NCBI GenBank assembly: GCA_007128045.1
Contig: SKYG01000061.1
Span: forward strand, 1 to 9,264
Length of the DNA stretch: 9,264 bases
Origin: Bacteroidales bacterium
GTDB taxonomy: Bacteria; Bacteroidota; Bacteroidia; Bacteroidales; UBA7960
Direction of reading: 5' to 3'
Part shown: piece after piece, positions 1-7,148 of the stretch
How the letters are laid out: every line of letters starts with the position of its first letter
Position numbering within the stretch: position 1 is the first letter of the stretch
The notes under the pieces: model-generated
Told to the model about the DNA's origin: nothing
What the model saw: the letters and a program-made list of their open reading frames with translations, nothing else
Database searches by the model: none
Position numbers and translations under genes: made by a program

Positions 1-65
1 CTGATATTGGTTCAACATTTTTCTTTTCTTTGCCTGCAGAAAAAAAGATTGAAAAAAAGTTGTAA
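1..65 (+). CDS. C-terminal end of a sensor histidine kinase-like protein (partial)
   Basis: Reading from base 3 there are 20 codons and then TAA at 63-65. The peptide contains DIGSTFFFSLP followed by a lysine-rich end (AEKKIEKKL). A G-x-GSTF-x-F-x-LP ending is the usual last strand of the HATPase_c (GHKL) ATP-binding domain of two-component sensor kinases, after the G2 box. The rest of the gene lies outside the window, so sensor type and partner regulator cannot be told. The other two plus-strand frames give no recognisable protein here. The fragment is very short, so this is motif recognition only. Its stop codon overlaps the promoter-like box of the downstream tRNA gene. Confidence 0.6.
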   Translation, partial: DIGSTFFFSLPAEKKIEKKL

Positions 66-70
66 ATTTG
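63..70 (+). promoter_or_regulatory. Bacteroidetes-type -7 box for the tRNA-Leu gene
   Basis: TAAATTTG matches the Bacteroidetes -7 consensus TAnnTTTG exactly. It ends 19 bases before the mature tRNA 5' end, which would leave a short leader for RNase P to remove. A TTG at 49-51 is too close (11 bases) to be a normal -33 element, and no good one is seen at the usual spacing. The box begins with the TAA stop codon of the upstream kinase fragment. Confidence 0.55.
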
Positions 71-89
71 CACTCCGTAAGGTAAAAAA

Positions 90-171
90 GCGGATGTGGC
101 GTAATTGGTAGCCGCGCCAGACTTAGGATCTGGTGCCGAGAGGCGTGGGGGTTCGAGTCCCTTCATCCGCA
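90..171 (+). tRNA. tRNA-Leu, anticodon TAG
   Basis: The acceptor arms GCGGATG (90-96) and CATCCGC (164-170) pair perfectly, with discriminator A at 171. The anticodon stem CCAGA (117-121) pairs with TCTGG (129-133) around loop CTTAGGA, giving anticodon TAG at 124-126, which reads CUA and related CUN leucine codons. The TTCGAGT T-loop is at 152-158 with a GGGGG/CCCTT stem that includes G-U pairs. About 13 bases form a long variable arm (near 134-146), as expected of a class II leucine tRNA. The 3' CCA is not encoded (CAT follows the discriminator), so it must be added enzymatically. No second tRNA is adjacent. Confidence 0.96.
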
Positions 172-241
172 CATAAGAAAATCACATTTACTTCGATACA
201 GACATAGATTTATATGTCTTCGGGGTTATTTTTTTATTCTT

Positions 242-285
242 CAGCATTCAGATGAATTATTAGTTGATGAAGTGCTGTTTTTTTT
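242..285 (+). terminator. Intrinsic terminator candidate after tRNA-Leu
   Basis: CAGCATTCA (242-250) pairs with TGAAGTGCTG (268-277) to give nine base pairs with one bulged G at 272 and a 17-base loop. Eight T residues follow immediately (278-285). This is the shape of a Rho-independent terminator and would separate the tRNA unit from tig. A weaker 7-bp hairpin, AGACATA/TATGTCT, lies upstream at 200-219 with a T7 run ten bases further on (229-235). Confidence 0.6.
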
Positions 286-309
286 GTAGAATCTAAAGCG
301 TATTTGTTT

Positions 310-1749
310 ATGAATATCGTACAGGAGCATACCGGGGAGTTGGAAGCAGTCCTCAAGGTGGAATTGAGCAATGAAGATTATCAGGAAAGAGTAACCAGGG
401 AGTTAAAGGCCATGCAGCGCAAGGCCAGCATTCCCGGATTCAGGCCAGGTAAGGTACCTTTTGGGATGATCCAGAAGATGTATGGGAAAAGCGTACTTGT
501 TGAAGAAGTCAATAAAGTACTTGGCGATGCAGTTTACAGCTACATAAAGGATAACAAACTGTCTATTGTCGGACATCCCGTCGCTGACCATAAAAAAGCA
601 GAGACAATCGACTGGGAGAATATCACTGGATTTACCTTCGAGTATCAGATAGGGCTTGCACCTGAGGTGGTTTTGGAGTTATCGTCTGATATTGAGGTAG
701 ACTACCTCACCATTAAGGTTGATGACACCATGGTTGACAGTTACCTGTTGGATATTCGGAAGCGCTATGGTAAGATGAGCAATCCTGAAGTGTCGGAGGC
801 AGAAGATGTGTTGTATGGATTGTTTGAGGAATTGGATGCTGATGGGGAACTGAAACCTGAAGGAAAGGCCCATAAGTCAAACCTGTATATTCAGTACATG
901 AAAGACGATGCCTTAAAGGAGCAGCTTACCGGAATCGGCACCGGAATAATCGTTGACATCGACCTGATGAAAGCGGTTGAATCGGAGACGGAGGCTGCCT
1001 CAATGGTTGGTGTGAAGAAAGAGGAGCTAGGCAATTATAATCCTATTTTCAGGTTTACTGTTGAAAGCATCAGCAGGGTGGAACCGGCAGAGATGAACAC
1101 TGAGTTATATGATAAGGTGGTGCCTGGCATGGGCATCATCACAGAAGAAGCATTCAAGGGCGTAATACGAGATCAGATCAAGCAGCAATACCAAACGGAT
1201 ATTGATAAAAACTTTAAGAATGACGTAAGAAAGAAGCTGATTGAAATTACAAAACTTCCTTTACCCGAGAGGTTTCTGAAGACCTGGTTGCTTGATGCAC
1301 ACAAAGATGAGTTCACTGCCGAACAGATTGATGAGGAGTTTGACACCCTGGCTGATACGTTTCGCTGGCAGTTGATAGAAAATCATATCATAAAACAATA
1401 CGAGCTTAAGGTAACGCCCGAAGAGATCAACAACCACCTTGCTGAATATTTTCGTGCCCAGATGAAACAATATGGCCAGGAAGATGTTGATCAGGAAGTA
1501 ATAGATGATTTTATCAAGAATATAGCATCCAAGGAGGATGAAATGAAAAAGGTCTATGATCATTTATATGATCAGAAGTTACTTGGAATGTATAAGGATA
1601 ATTTATCACTAAAAGAAACTGAGGTGTCATTCGATGAGTTTGTGAAGGTGGTTTCTGAAAAGTACAACACGGGAAGTTCGGATGTAGAGCAGGATCAATC
1701 ATCCCACGAAAATGAAGAAGATACTAGTGGTAATGAGAATGAAAAATAG
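310..1749 (+). CDS. tig: Trigger factor, ribosome-associated chaperone
   Basis: Trigger factor binds the large ribosomal subunit at the tunnel exit and shields nascent chains. The ATG at 310 gives 479 residues and an N-terminus (MNIVQE) like other Bacteroidetes versions. An in-frame TTG two codons upstream is less likely. The ribosome-binding signature GFRPGKVP is at residues 43-50 (GFRKGKVP in E. coli). A middle segment at about 150-250 corresponds to the FKBP-like PPIase domain but is strongly diverged, as I recall for this phylum, so prolyl isomerase activity is doubtful. The helical C-terminal chaperone domain spans about 265-445, and an acidic Glu/Asn/Ser-rich tail occupies about 456-479. 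The protein is longer than E. coli's 432 residues. clpP starts 6 bases after its stop, so the two are surely co-transcribed. I found no convincing -7 box just upstream. Confidence 0.95.
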   Translation: MNIVQEHTGELEAVLKVELSNEDYQERVTRELKAMQRKASIPGFRPGKVPFGMIQKMYGKSVLVEEVNKVLGDAVYSYIKDNKLSIVGHPVADHKKAETIDWENITGFTFEYQIGLAPEVVLELSSDIEVDYLTIKVDDTMVDSYLLDIRKRYGKMSNPEVSEAEDVLYGLFEELDADGELKPEGKAHKSNLYIQYMKDDALKEQLTGIGTGIIVDIDLMKAVESETEAASMVGVKKEELGNYNPIFRFTVESISRVEPAEMNTELYDKVVPGMGIITEEAFKGVIRDQIKQQYQTDIDKNFKNDVRKKLIEITKLPLPERFLKTWLLDAHKDEFTAEQIDEEFDTLADTFRWQLIENHIIKQYELKVTPEEINNHLAEYFRAQMKQYGQEDVDQEVIDDFIKNIASKEDEMKKVYDHLYDQKLLGMYKDNLSLKETEVSFDEFVKVVSEKYNTGSSDVEQDQSSHENEEDTSGNENEK

Positions 1750-1755
1750 AGTATT

Positions 1756-2448
1756 ATGAGCGACAACAATGATTTTTCAAAATTTGCCACACGGCATATG
1801 GGTGTAAACAGCATGAGCCTGCATAAGTACACCTCAGTGTATGGCAATTATATCAGTCCGACAATTATAGAGGAACGGCAGTTAAACGTTGCTACTATGG
1901 ATGTTTTCAGCCGCCTCATGATGGACCGGATCATATTTCTCGGTGTTCCCATCAACGATTATGTTGCCAACATCATACAGGCGCAGTTGTTATATATGGA
2001 ATCGGTCGATCCGAAGAAAGACATTCAGATTTACCTGAATACGCCCGGGGGCTCCGTGTATGCTGGTTTAGGCATATATGATACCATGCAGTATATCTCG
2101 CCCGATGTGGCAACCATATGTACAGGTATCGCTGCCTCCATGGGTGCTGTATTACTTTGTGCCGGCACAAAAGGAAAGCGAACGGCTTTAAAACACAGTC
2201 GCATCCTGATTCATCAACCAATGGGGGGTGCTGAAGGGCAGGCGTCTGATATTGAGATCACTGCACGTGAGATCATGAAGTTGAAAAAGGAGCTTTATGA
2301 GATTATTGCCAAGCACTCCAGCCAGGATTATGAGAAGATATGGAAAGACTCTGACCGTGACTACTGGATGACATCTGTAGAAGCAAAAGAATACGGGATG
2401 ATCGATGAGGTTCTCCTCTCGAATAAAAAGCCAGATAGCAAATTATAA
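1756..2448 (+). CDS. clpP: ATP-dependent Clp protease proteolytic subunit ClpP
   Basis: ClpP is the cytoplasmic serine peptidase that forms a two-ring 14-mer and degrades substrates fed in by ClpX (or ClpA/ClpC). All catalytic residues are visible: Ser128 in GIAASMGA, His153 in LIHQPMGG and Asp202 in SDRDYWM. The spacings of 25 and 49 residues match the E. coli triad. The oxyanion-side motif NTPGGSV is at 95-101. The 230-residue product is about 17 residues longer at the N-terminus than E. coli ClpP up to the active Ser. That extra stretch probably includes a propeptide that is processed off. The ATG at 1756 lies 6 bases after tig and clpX follows after 28 bases, giving the common tig-clpP-clpX order. 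There is no strong Shine-Dalgarno site, which is usual for Bacteroidetes. Confidence 0.97.
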   Translation: MSDNNDFSKFATRHMGVNSMSLHKYTSVYGNYISPTIIEERQLNVATMDVFSRLMMDRIIFLGVPINDYVANIIQAQLLYMESVDPKKDIQIYLNTPGGSVYAGLGIYDTMQYISPDVATICTGIAASMGAVLLCAGTKGKRTALKHSRILIHQPMGGAEGQASDIEITAREIMKLKKELYEIIAKHSSQDYEKIWKDSDRDYWMTSVEAKEYGMIDEVLLSNKKPDSKL

Positions 2449-2476
2449 TTTTCTTTAGTAAAATAATACCATTGTA

Positions 2477-3721
2477 ATGGCCAAAGACATCAGAAAATGC
2501 TCCTTTTGTGGTCGTGAAGCTAAAAGTGTCGAGCTTTTAATTTCGGGGGTTGGTGCACATATTTGTGAGCGCTGTGTGGAGCAGGCCGGTTTGATCGTAG
2601 CAGAAGAAAAACAGGTGAAGGGAAAGGAAGGTATTCCTTCGTTTCAGCTGTTTAAGCCTGCGGAGCTGAAAAAGCAGCTCGATCAGTATGTTATTGGGCA
2701 GGAGGATGCAAAAAAGGTATTGTCAGTTGCGGTATATAATCACTACAAACGTATTAACTACAAGCCATCAGGTGGTGCTGATGGCCAGGAAGAGGTCGAG
2801 ATTGAAAAGTCGAACATCATTTTGGTTGGTGAGACAGGTACCGGAAAAACTTTGTTGGCGCGTACCATTGCCCGCATGATGAAGGTTCCTTTCTGTATTG
2901 CCGATGCGACAGTTCTGACGGAAGCAGGTTATGTTGGAGAGGATGTAGAGAGTATCCTGGCACGTTTGCTACAGGTTGCCAATTATGATGTGGCAGCAGC
3001 AGAAAGGGGTATCGTTTTTATTGATGAGGTTGACAAGATAGCACGAAAGAGTGATAATCCGTCTATTACCCGTGATGTTTCCGGGGAGGGTGTTCAACAG
3101 GCCTTGCTAAAGCTTTTGGAAGGAGCTGTTGTGAATGTTCCACCACAAGGCGGACGCAAGCATCCTGAGCAGAAGATGATTCAGGTTAATACCCAGAATA
3201 TCCTGTTTGTTTGCGGAGGTGCTTTTGATGGCATAGACAAAAAAATCATTTCCAGGATGCAAGCCAATGCCATAGGTTATGGGGCCAGTAAGGCTGGTAG
3301 GATTGACAGGGATAACATACTACAGTATATTGCTCCCCAGGATCTTAAAAGCTTTGGGCTGATTCCCGAACTTGTTGGAAGACTGCCGGTGCTTACCTAT
3401 TTAAATCCGCTCGACAGGGCTGCCTTAAGGGAGATACTCACAGAACCCAGGAATTCATTGATCAAGCAATACAAGAAACTGTTTGAGATGGATGGTATTA
3501 AGCTATCTATCGACGACAATGTTCTGGAATATATTGTTGACAAAGCGATTGAATTTAAGCTGGGAGCCAGGGGTCTTCGTTCTATCTGCGAGCTTGTAAT
3601 GCTCGACGCCATGTTCGAGATACCTTCTTCCAAGTCAAAGAAACCTGCATTAACTATTGACCTGGATTATGCCAAATCCAGAATAGAAAAGATTCAGTCA
3701 GACCATCTTAAAGTGGCTTGA
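2477..3721 (+). CDS. clpX: ATP-dependent Clp protease ATP-binding subunit ClpX
   Basis: ClpX is the AAA+ unfoldase that recognises degrons such as the ssrA tag and threads substrates into ClpP. The 414 residues show the full architecture. An N-terminal zinc-binding domain has Cys8, Cys11, Cys30 and Cys33. Walker A GETGTGKT is at 118-125, pore loop 1 GYVG at 151-154, Walker B IVFIDEVDK at 179-187, the RKH pore-entrance loop at 227-229 and sensor 2 GARGLR at 363-368. The ClpP-docking loop reads IGYG (266-269) where E. coli has IGFG. I believe Tyr is common here in Bacteroidetes, so the loop is probably functional. The gene follows clpP after 28 bases and is probably in the same transcript. No start other than the ATG at 2477 would keep the zinc domain. 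Confidence 0.97.
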   Translation: MAKDIRKCSFCGREAKSVELLISGVGAHICERCVEQAGLIVAEEKQVKGKEGIPSFQLFKPAELKKQLDQYVIGQEDAKKVLSVAVYNHYKRINYKPSGGADGQEEVEIEKSNIILVGETGTGKTLLARTIARMMKVPFCIADATVLTEAGYVGEDVESILARLLQVANYDVAAAERGIVFIDEVDKIARKSDNPSITRDVSGEGVQQALLKLLEGAVVNVPPQGGRKHPEQKMIQVNTQNILFVCGGAFDGIDKKIISRMQANAIGYGASKAGRIDRDNILQYIAPQDLKSFGLIPELVGRLPVLTYLNPLDRAALREILTEPRNSLIKQYKKLFEMDGIKLSIDDNVLEYIVDKAIEFKLGARGLRSICELVMLDAMFEIPSSKSKKPALTIDLDYAKSRIEKIQSDHLKVA

Positions 3722-3724
3722 TTC

Positions 3725-3757
3725 TTGTTCAGGCGTATAAAGGCTTCACTAATTCTG
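3725..3757 (+). promoter_or_regulatory. Weak promoter candidate ahead of the DUF4294 gene
   Basis: TAATTCTG at 3750-3757 differs from TAnnTTTG at one position, and a TTG at 3725-3727 lies 22 bases upstream, near the long end of the usual spacing. It sits in the 112-base gap after clpX. Read-through from clpX is an equally good explanation, since no terminator is visible in the gap. Confidence 0.22.
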
Positions 3758-3833
3758 AAATTTTTTCTGATTGTTACCGTTTTTATCAAGAAAGGTGTAT
3801 ACCTCTTTATTGATTAAAAGGCATGAATCGTTT

Positions 3834-4538
3834 ATGGGATTGATGGTCATAACCCGCTTTATATTATTTCTCCTTGTGTGTTCTGGTTACATTGGAATAC
3901 ATGCTCACGTCATGAGTCAGAATGGTGGGCCTGGTGTATTGTCTGTCGCTGCCTCGGATACGGAGCCGGGTAAGGTGTCTGATACCAGGCAAGGCACCAT
4001 ACAGGATACATTGGTGGTCATATCTGGCATAACAGTGCGGGCAAGTATTGTCGATGGCGATACCATCCCTGTAATCGACTTAAAGCCGGTCACATTTTTT
4101 GCTCCCCGTTATTTCTCCAGCCGCTCCGAGGCATTGAGGTATCAGCGCCTGGTCTTTAATGTGAAGCGTGTTTACCCATATGCGCAACTTGCGGGAATAA
4201 AGCTCAGAGAGTACAATGAAGAGTTATCCCAGATAGTATCAGAATCAAAACGCAGACGGGTTATCCGTGATATAGAGAAGGAGATCCGTGAAGAGTTTGA
4301 GGCCGACCTGATGCGTTTGAACAGAACCCAGGGTGCCATTTTAATTAAATTGATAGACAGAGAAACCAGTCATACCTCATATGAACTATTAAGAGACTTT
4401 CGGGGTGCGTTTTCTGCTGTTTTCTGGCAGTCGCTCGGCAGGCTTTTTGGTTACAACCTTAAAACCCCTTATGATCCAAATGGAGAAGATTATCTGATAG
4501 AAGAAATTGTTTTGATGATAGAGGCGGGAGCCATATAG
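3834..4538 (+). CDS. DUF4294 family protein, probably exported
   Basis: I recognise this as the DUF4294 family of Bacteroidetes, whose function is unknown. From the ATG at 3834 it has 234 residues (231 if the ATG at 3843 is used). The N-terminus looks like a signal peptide: a short start with Arg8, hydrophobic residues about 9-24, and a possible signal peptidase I site after IHA (22-24). There is no proper lipobox. A low-complexity Ser/Asp/Thr linker (about 25-60) leads into the conserved domain at about 77-232. That domain holds VKRVYPYA (110-117), a charged helical region (about 125-160), LIKLIDRET (170-178), FWQ (197-199), YDP (213-215) and LIEEIVLMIE (221-230). An in-frame TTG at 3771 would add 21 residues ahead of the signal peptide and was not chosen. 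The gene lies 112 bases after clpX and converges on the sugar transferase gene, 26 bases apart. Confidence 0.8.
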   Translation: MGLMVITRFILFLLVCSGYIGIHAHVMSQNGGPGVLSVAASDTEPGKVSDTRQGTIQDTLVVISGITVRASIVDGDTIPVIDLKPVTFFAPRYFSSRSEALRYQRLVFNVKRVYPYAQLAGIKLREYNEELSQIVSESKRRRVIRDIEKEIREEFEADLMRLNRTQGAILIKLIDRETSHTSYELLRDFRGAFSAVFWQSLGRLFGYNLKTPYDPNGEDYLIEEIVLMIEAGAI

Positions 4539-4562
4539 CCTGCATGAATAATGTAGAGCAGG
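4539..4562. terminator. Possible bidirectional terminator hairpin between convergent genes
   Basis: CCTGC (4539-4543) and GCAGG (4558-4562) are perfect inverted repeats separated by 14 bases, filling the 26-base gap between the DUF4294 and sugar transferase stop codons. An alternative fold pairs CCTG/CAGG with an inner CAT/ATG. The stem is short and neither strand has a strong T-run, so the assignment rests mainly on position. Confidence 0.3.
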
Positions 4563-4564
4563 GT

Positions 4565-5989
4565 TCATTTGCCCCTTCCCTGAAGGATGATCAGGGCTGT
4601 ATAGATCAGTATCTTTATATCTACTGCCAGCGACATATTTTCAAGATACAACAAGTCATACCGTAACCTCTCTATCATTTCTTCCACATTTTCGGCATAC
4701 CCATATTTAACCTGTCCCCAACTGGTTATCCCAGGTTTTATTTTGTGTAAGAGGGAATAATGCGGGGCTTTTTTTACGATCAGGTCGATATAATATTTTC
4801 GTTCCGGCCTGGGGCCAACGAGCGACATATTTCCAATCAGCACGTTATAGAACTGCGGTATTTCATCGAGACGTACTTTCCTCATAAACCGGCCAAATGG
4901 GGTGATGCGTGGGTCATCCTCACATGATAGCTGGGGCCCGTTGATTTCTGCATCAACGTACATAGAACGAAACTTATGCATCTTGAATGGCTTTCCTCCC
5001 CGTCCAATTCTTTCGTGTGTATAAAAGACCGGTCCTTTGCTGCCGATCTTTACCATGATGGCAGTAGCCAGGTATACGGGAGAAAGAACAACCAGGCTAA
5101 TGATCGACAAAATGATATCCATCAGTCGTTTGATGGAGTGTTGCCATGGAGGCATCAAGCCGGGTTGTATCTGAATGAGCGGTGCCCCGAAGATGGATGT
5201 CATCTTAACCGCTCCCAGAAGGATATCATGCATTTCAGGAATCACTTTAACGATCACATCTGATTGATACAGGTCTGTGAGTATCTGGTTGATGTTCTTG
5301 TGTTCGCGCGATTCTATGGCGATGATGGCCTCTTCAACTTCATGTGATTCGATGATGTCTTTAAGGTCTTTGAACCAGCCAAGTTTTGGAAGATGATCAG
5401 CAACGGGGTATTTGTCATACAGGTTGACATTGACAAATCCAATCAGCGTGTTTCCGGATGACTTTCTCTGTGACTCCAGTTCGTTGTAGATATCCAATGC
5501 TTTTTTCTGGCTACCGATAATGATGGTTTTAAAACCTATAACGCGGTTATGAATTTTGTTGGCAATAATGGTGGCCAGTATGAGTCGGAAGGTAGCGGTA
5601 AAAAAGCCATGTAATAGTAAGAGAACCAGGAATGAGTGGTAATATTCTTTGCTGGTGGTAACTTCCTGATCTATCAGGACAACAAAAAATATGATCAATA
5701 CGCCTATGATGGAGGTAAATATGGTTTGCCCGAATAGTCCGAGGCGTGAACCCCTTAAGATGGACTTGTAAGTGCCGCTCAGGTAATAAAGTAGTAACCA
5801 GAAAATGGGTATGATAAGCAGGCCCAGGATGACGTTGTCATCGATAAAGATTTGTTCTTTAAGCGTGCTGAGCCCAATATTATTGTTGACTTTTCTAAAG
5901 ATAATAAAAAAAACCCAGGCAAGTGCTGCCGCGAGGAAGTCGAATGCAATATATCTGGCTAGCTGATTCCGTAGTAGCTTTTTCTCCAT
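4565..5989 (-). CDS. Polyprenyl-phosphate sugar-1-phosphate transferase (WcaJ/WbaP-like)
   Basis: Enzymes of this class load the first sugar phosphate from a nucleotide sugar onto undecaprenyl phosphate, starting exopolysaccharide, capsule or O-antigen repeat units at the inner membrane. The 474 residues follow the large-form layout. Four N-terminal membrane helices lie at about 12-31, 52-72, 87-107 and 116-141. A Rossmann-like CoA_binding_3 domain follows (about 145-270). The C-terminal bacterial sugar transferase domain starts with KRLMD (287-291) and a re-entrant helix with Ser-Pro at 303-304. Key motifs are HKFRSM (338-343), the catalytic Asp375-Glu376 pair in RLDEIPQF, GPRPER (392-397) and KPGITSWGQV (418-427). 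The sugar cannot be told from sequence. The gene lies 140 bases downstream of the oxidoreductase gene on the same strand. No other glycan assembly genes are in the window, so it may act with a distant cluster. Confidence 0.93.
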   Translation of the reverse strand: MEKKLLRNQLARYIAFDFLAAALAWVFFIIFRKVNNNIGLSTLKEQIFIDDNVILGLLIIPIFWLLLYYLSGTYKSILRGSRLGLFGQTIFTSIIGVLIIFFVVLIDQEVTTSKEYYHSFLVLLLLHGFFTATFRLILATIIANKIHNRVIGFKTIIIGSQKKALDIYNELESQRKSSGNTLIGFVNVNLYDKYPVADHLPKLGWFKDLKDIIESHEVEEAIIAIESREHKNINQILTDLYQSDVIVKVIPEMHDILLGAVKMTSIFGAPLIQIQPGLMPPWQHSIKRLMDIILSIISLVVLSPVYLATAIMVKIGSKGPVFYTHERIGRGGKPFKMHKFRSMYVDAEINGPQLSCEDDPRITPFGRFMRKVRLDEIPQFYNVLIGNMSLVGPRPERKYYIDLIVKKAPHYSLLHKIKPGITSWGQVKYGYAENVEEMIERLRYDLLYLENMSLAVDIKILIYTALIILQGRGK

Positions 5990-6064
5990 GCAGTAATGTG
6001 AGTTTCAGAAAAAACAATGCATTCCAGCAACACAGGACGCAAAAACAAATAAACGAATCTATTA

Positions 6065-6092
6065 TCTTATCAGGTGGAATTTCCCAATAAGA
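6065..6092 (-). other. Strand-specific RNA hairpin between the oxidoreductase and sugar transferase genes
   Basis: Read on the minus strand, TCTTATTGGG pairs with CCTGATAAGA to give ten base pairs around an 8-base loop. Two of the pairs are G-U wobbles that exist only in minus-strand RNA, the direction of the flanking genes. A T-rich stretch follows about ten bases later rather than at once. It could be a weak terminator, an attenuator or an RNA-stability element in the 140-base leader of the sugar transferase gene. A second small inverted repeat, CCATA-TTG-TATGG, is at 6108-6120, just after the oxidoreductase stop codon. Confidence 0.35.
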
Positions 6093-6129
6093 ACGCAATC
6101 AGAAAGGCCATATTGTATGGTTGGCTAAA

Positions 6130-7113
6130 TTATATTGACATGGGAGATTCAATCTTTTCCATGATCTGGTAGGCAAGTTCGAGGGAGGCATATCCATCCA
6201 TGATGGTAACCATGGGTTCCGTATTGTTTATGATGGAGTCGTAAAATGTTTCAAGTTCAGTTTGTATGGCATTGATGGGTTGAATTTCAGGTTTTTCAAT
6301 CCATATTTGTTTTTGTTTTTTCCCTTTTCCAAGTTCAAGAATGATGGCAAATGGATCTGGATTCTGATCTGCATCTTTCATTTTAATCAGTTGGGTTTCT
6401 TTTTTCAGGAAATCGACGGCGATATACCCTTCTTTTTGGAAGAAGCGGGATTTGCGCATATTCTTTAATGAGATACGACTTGCTGTGAGGTTGGCTACGC
6501 ATCCATTGGAGAATTCGATACGTGCATTAGCTATATCAGGGCTGTCGGATACTACACTGACGCCACTGGCGGAAATTTTTTTCACACGCGACTTCACCAC
6601 GTGCAACACGATGTCTATGTCGTGTATCATAAGGTCTAGAATTACCGGAACATCAGTGCCTCTCGGGTTAAACTGACCCAGGCGATGGGCCTCGATAAAC
6701 ATTACATTGGCGAAATAAGGCTGGGCTGCGATAAAGGCAGGGTTAAACCTTTCGACGTGGCCAACCTGTACCTTGACATTGGCTTCGCGGGCCAGTTCAA
6801 TCAGCTTGCGTGCTTCATAAAGAGTTGTAGTAAGCGGTTTCTCAATGAACACATGCCTGCCCTTCCGGATAGCCAAAGCGGCATTCTCATAATGCGACAC
6901 GGTCGGAGTTACAATATCAACAATCTGACATGCCTCTATCAGTGCTTCTGCCGAGTCGAACCTTCGAATACCATAGCGCTGTTCCACTTCGTTGGAGATG
7001 GTGATGTCAGGGTCGAAAAACCCCACCAGATCGTATCTGTCTGATGCTTGTATGCATTGAATATGAATCTTGCCTAAATGTCCTGCGCCTAAAACACCAA
7101 TTGTATTCGTCAT
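6130..7113 (-). CDS. Gfo/Idh/MocA family NAD(P)-dependent oxidoreductase
   Basis: Members of this family oxidise or reduce sugars and sugar nucleotides with NAD(P). The 327 residues start with a Rossmann fold, with the dinucleotide-binding motif GAGHLGKIH at 9-17 and an acidic turn DPD (34-36) at the end of the second strand. The conserved EKP is at 91-93, whose Lys usually contacts cofactor and substrate. GHVERFNPA (118-126) and DLMIHDIDIV (160-169), with the likely catalytic-region His164, mark the C-terminal domain. The His-Asp-Ile-Asp version resembles the subgroup that includes UDP-GlcNAc 3-dehydrogenase (GnnA), but the exact substrate is an inference. The start is the ATG at 7113, because it sits directly before the Rossmann strand. 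The frame stays open to 7248, but the extra 45 residues would overlap pcm and bury the promoter. The sugar transferase gene downstream suggests a sugar-related role. Confidence 0.9.
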   Translation of the reverse strand: MTNTIGVLGAGHLGKIHIQCIQASDRYDLVGFFDPDITISNEVEQRYGIRRFDSAEALIEACQIVDIVTPTVSHYENAALAIRKGRHVFIEKPLTTTLYEARKLIELAREANVKVQVGHVERFNPAFIAAQPYFANVMFIEAHRLGQFNPRGTDVPVILDLMIHDIDIVLHVVKSRVKKISASGVSVVSDSPDIANARIEFSNGCVANLTASRISLKNMRKSRFFQKEGYIAVDFLKKETQLIKMKDADQNPDPFAIILELGKGKKQKQIWIEKPEIQPINAIQTELETFYDSIINNTEPMVTIMDGYASLELAYQIMEKIESPMSI

Positions 7114-7140
7114 TTTGGAATAAAAAATTTTATGTATTTG

Positions 7141-7148
7141 CAAAAGTA
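7141..7148 (-). promoter_or_regulatory. Bacteroidetes-type -7 box for the oxidoreductase gene
   Basis: On the minus strand this reads TACTTTTG, an exact TAnnTTTG match followed by CA. It lies 27 bases before the oxidoreductase ATG at 7113, leaving a leader of roughly 20 bases. No clear -33 TTTG is seen. It supports the 7113 start, because the longer reading frame would place this box inside the coding region. The same 74-base gap must also hold the start of the divergent pcm transcript. Only poor plus-strand matches are seen there, such as TTATTTTG at 7151-7158. Confidence 0.5.

Noticed and set aside
304..309. TTG start two codons before the tig ATG
   Set aside because: The ATG at 310 matches the usual MNIV start of Bacteroidetes trigger factors.
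1261..1563. Minus-strand open frame of 100 codons inside tig
   Set aside because: It is antisense to a fully conserved gene, has no recognisable domain, and its hydrophobic, Ile/Leu/Phe-rich composition is what antisense of a lysine- and glutamate-rich helical protein gives.
3771..3833. TTG start giving a 255-residue DUF4294 protein
   Set aside because: The added 21 residues lie ahead of a good signal peptide, and ATG codons at 3834 and 3843 are available.
6685..7044. Plus-strand open frame of 119 codons inside the oxidoreductase gene
   Set aside because: It is a shadow of a conserved gene with no motif or initiation signal.
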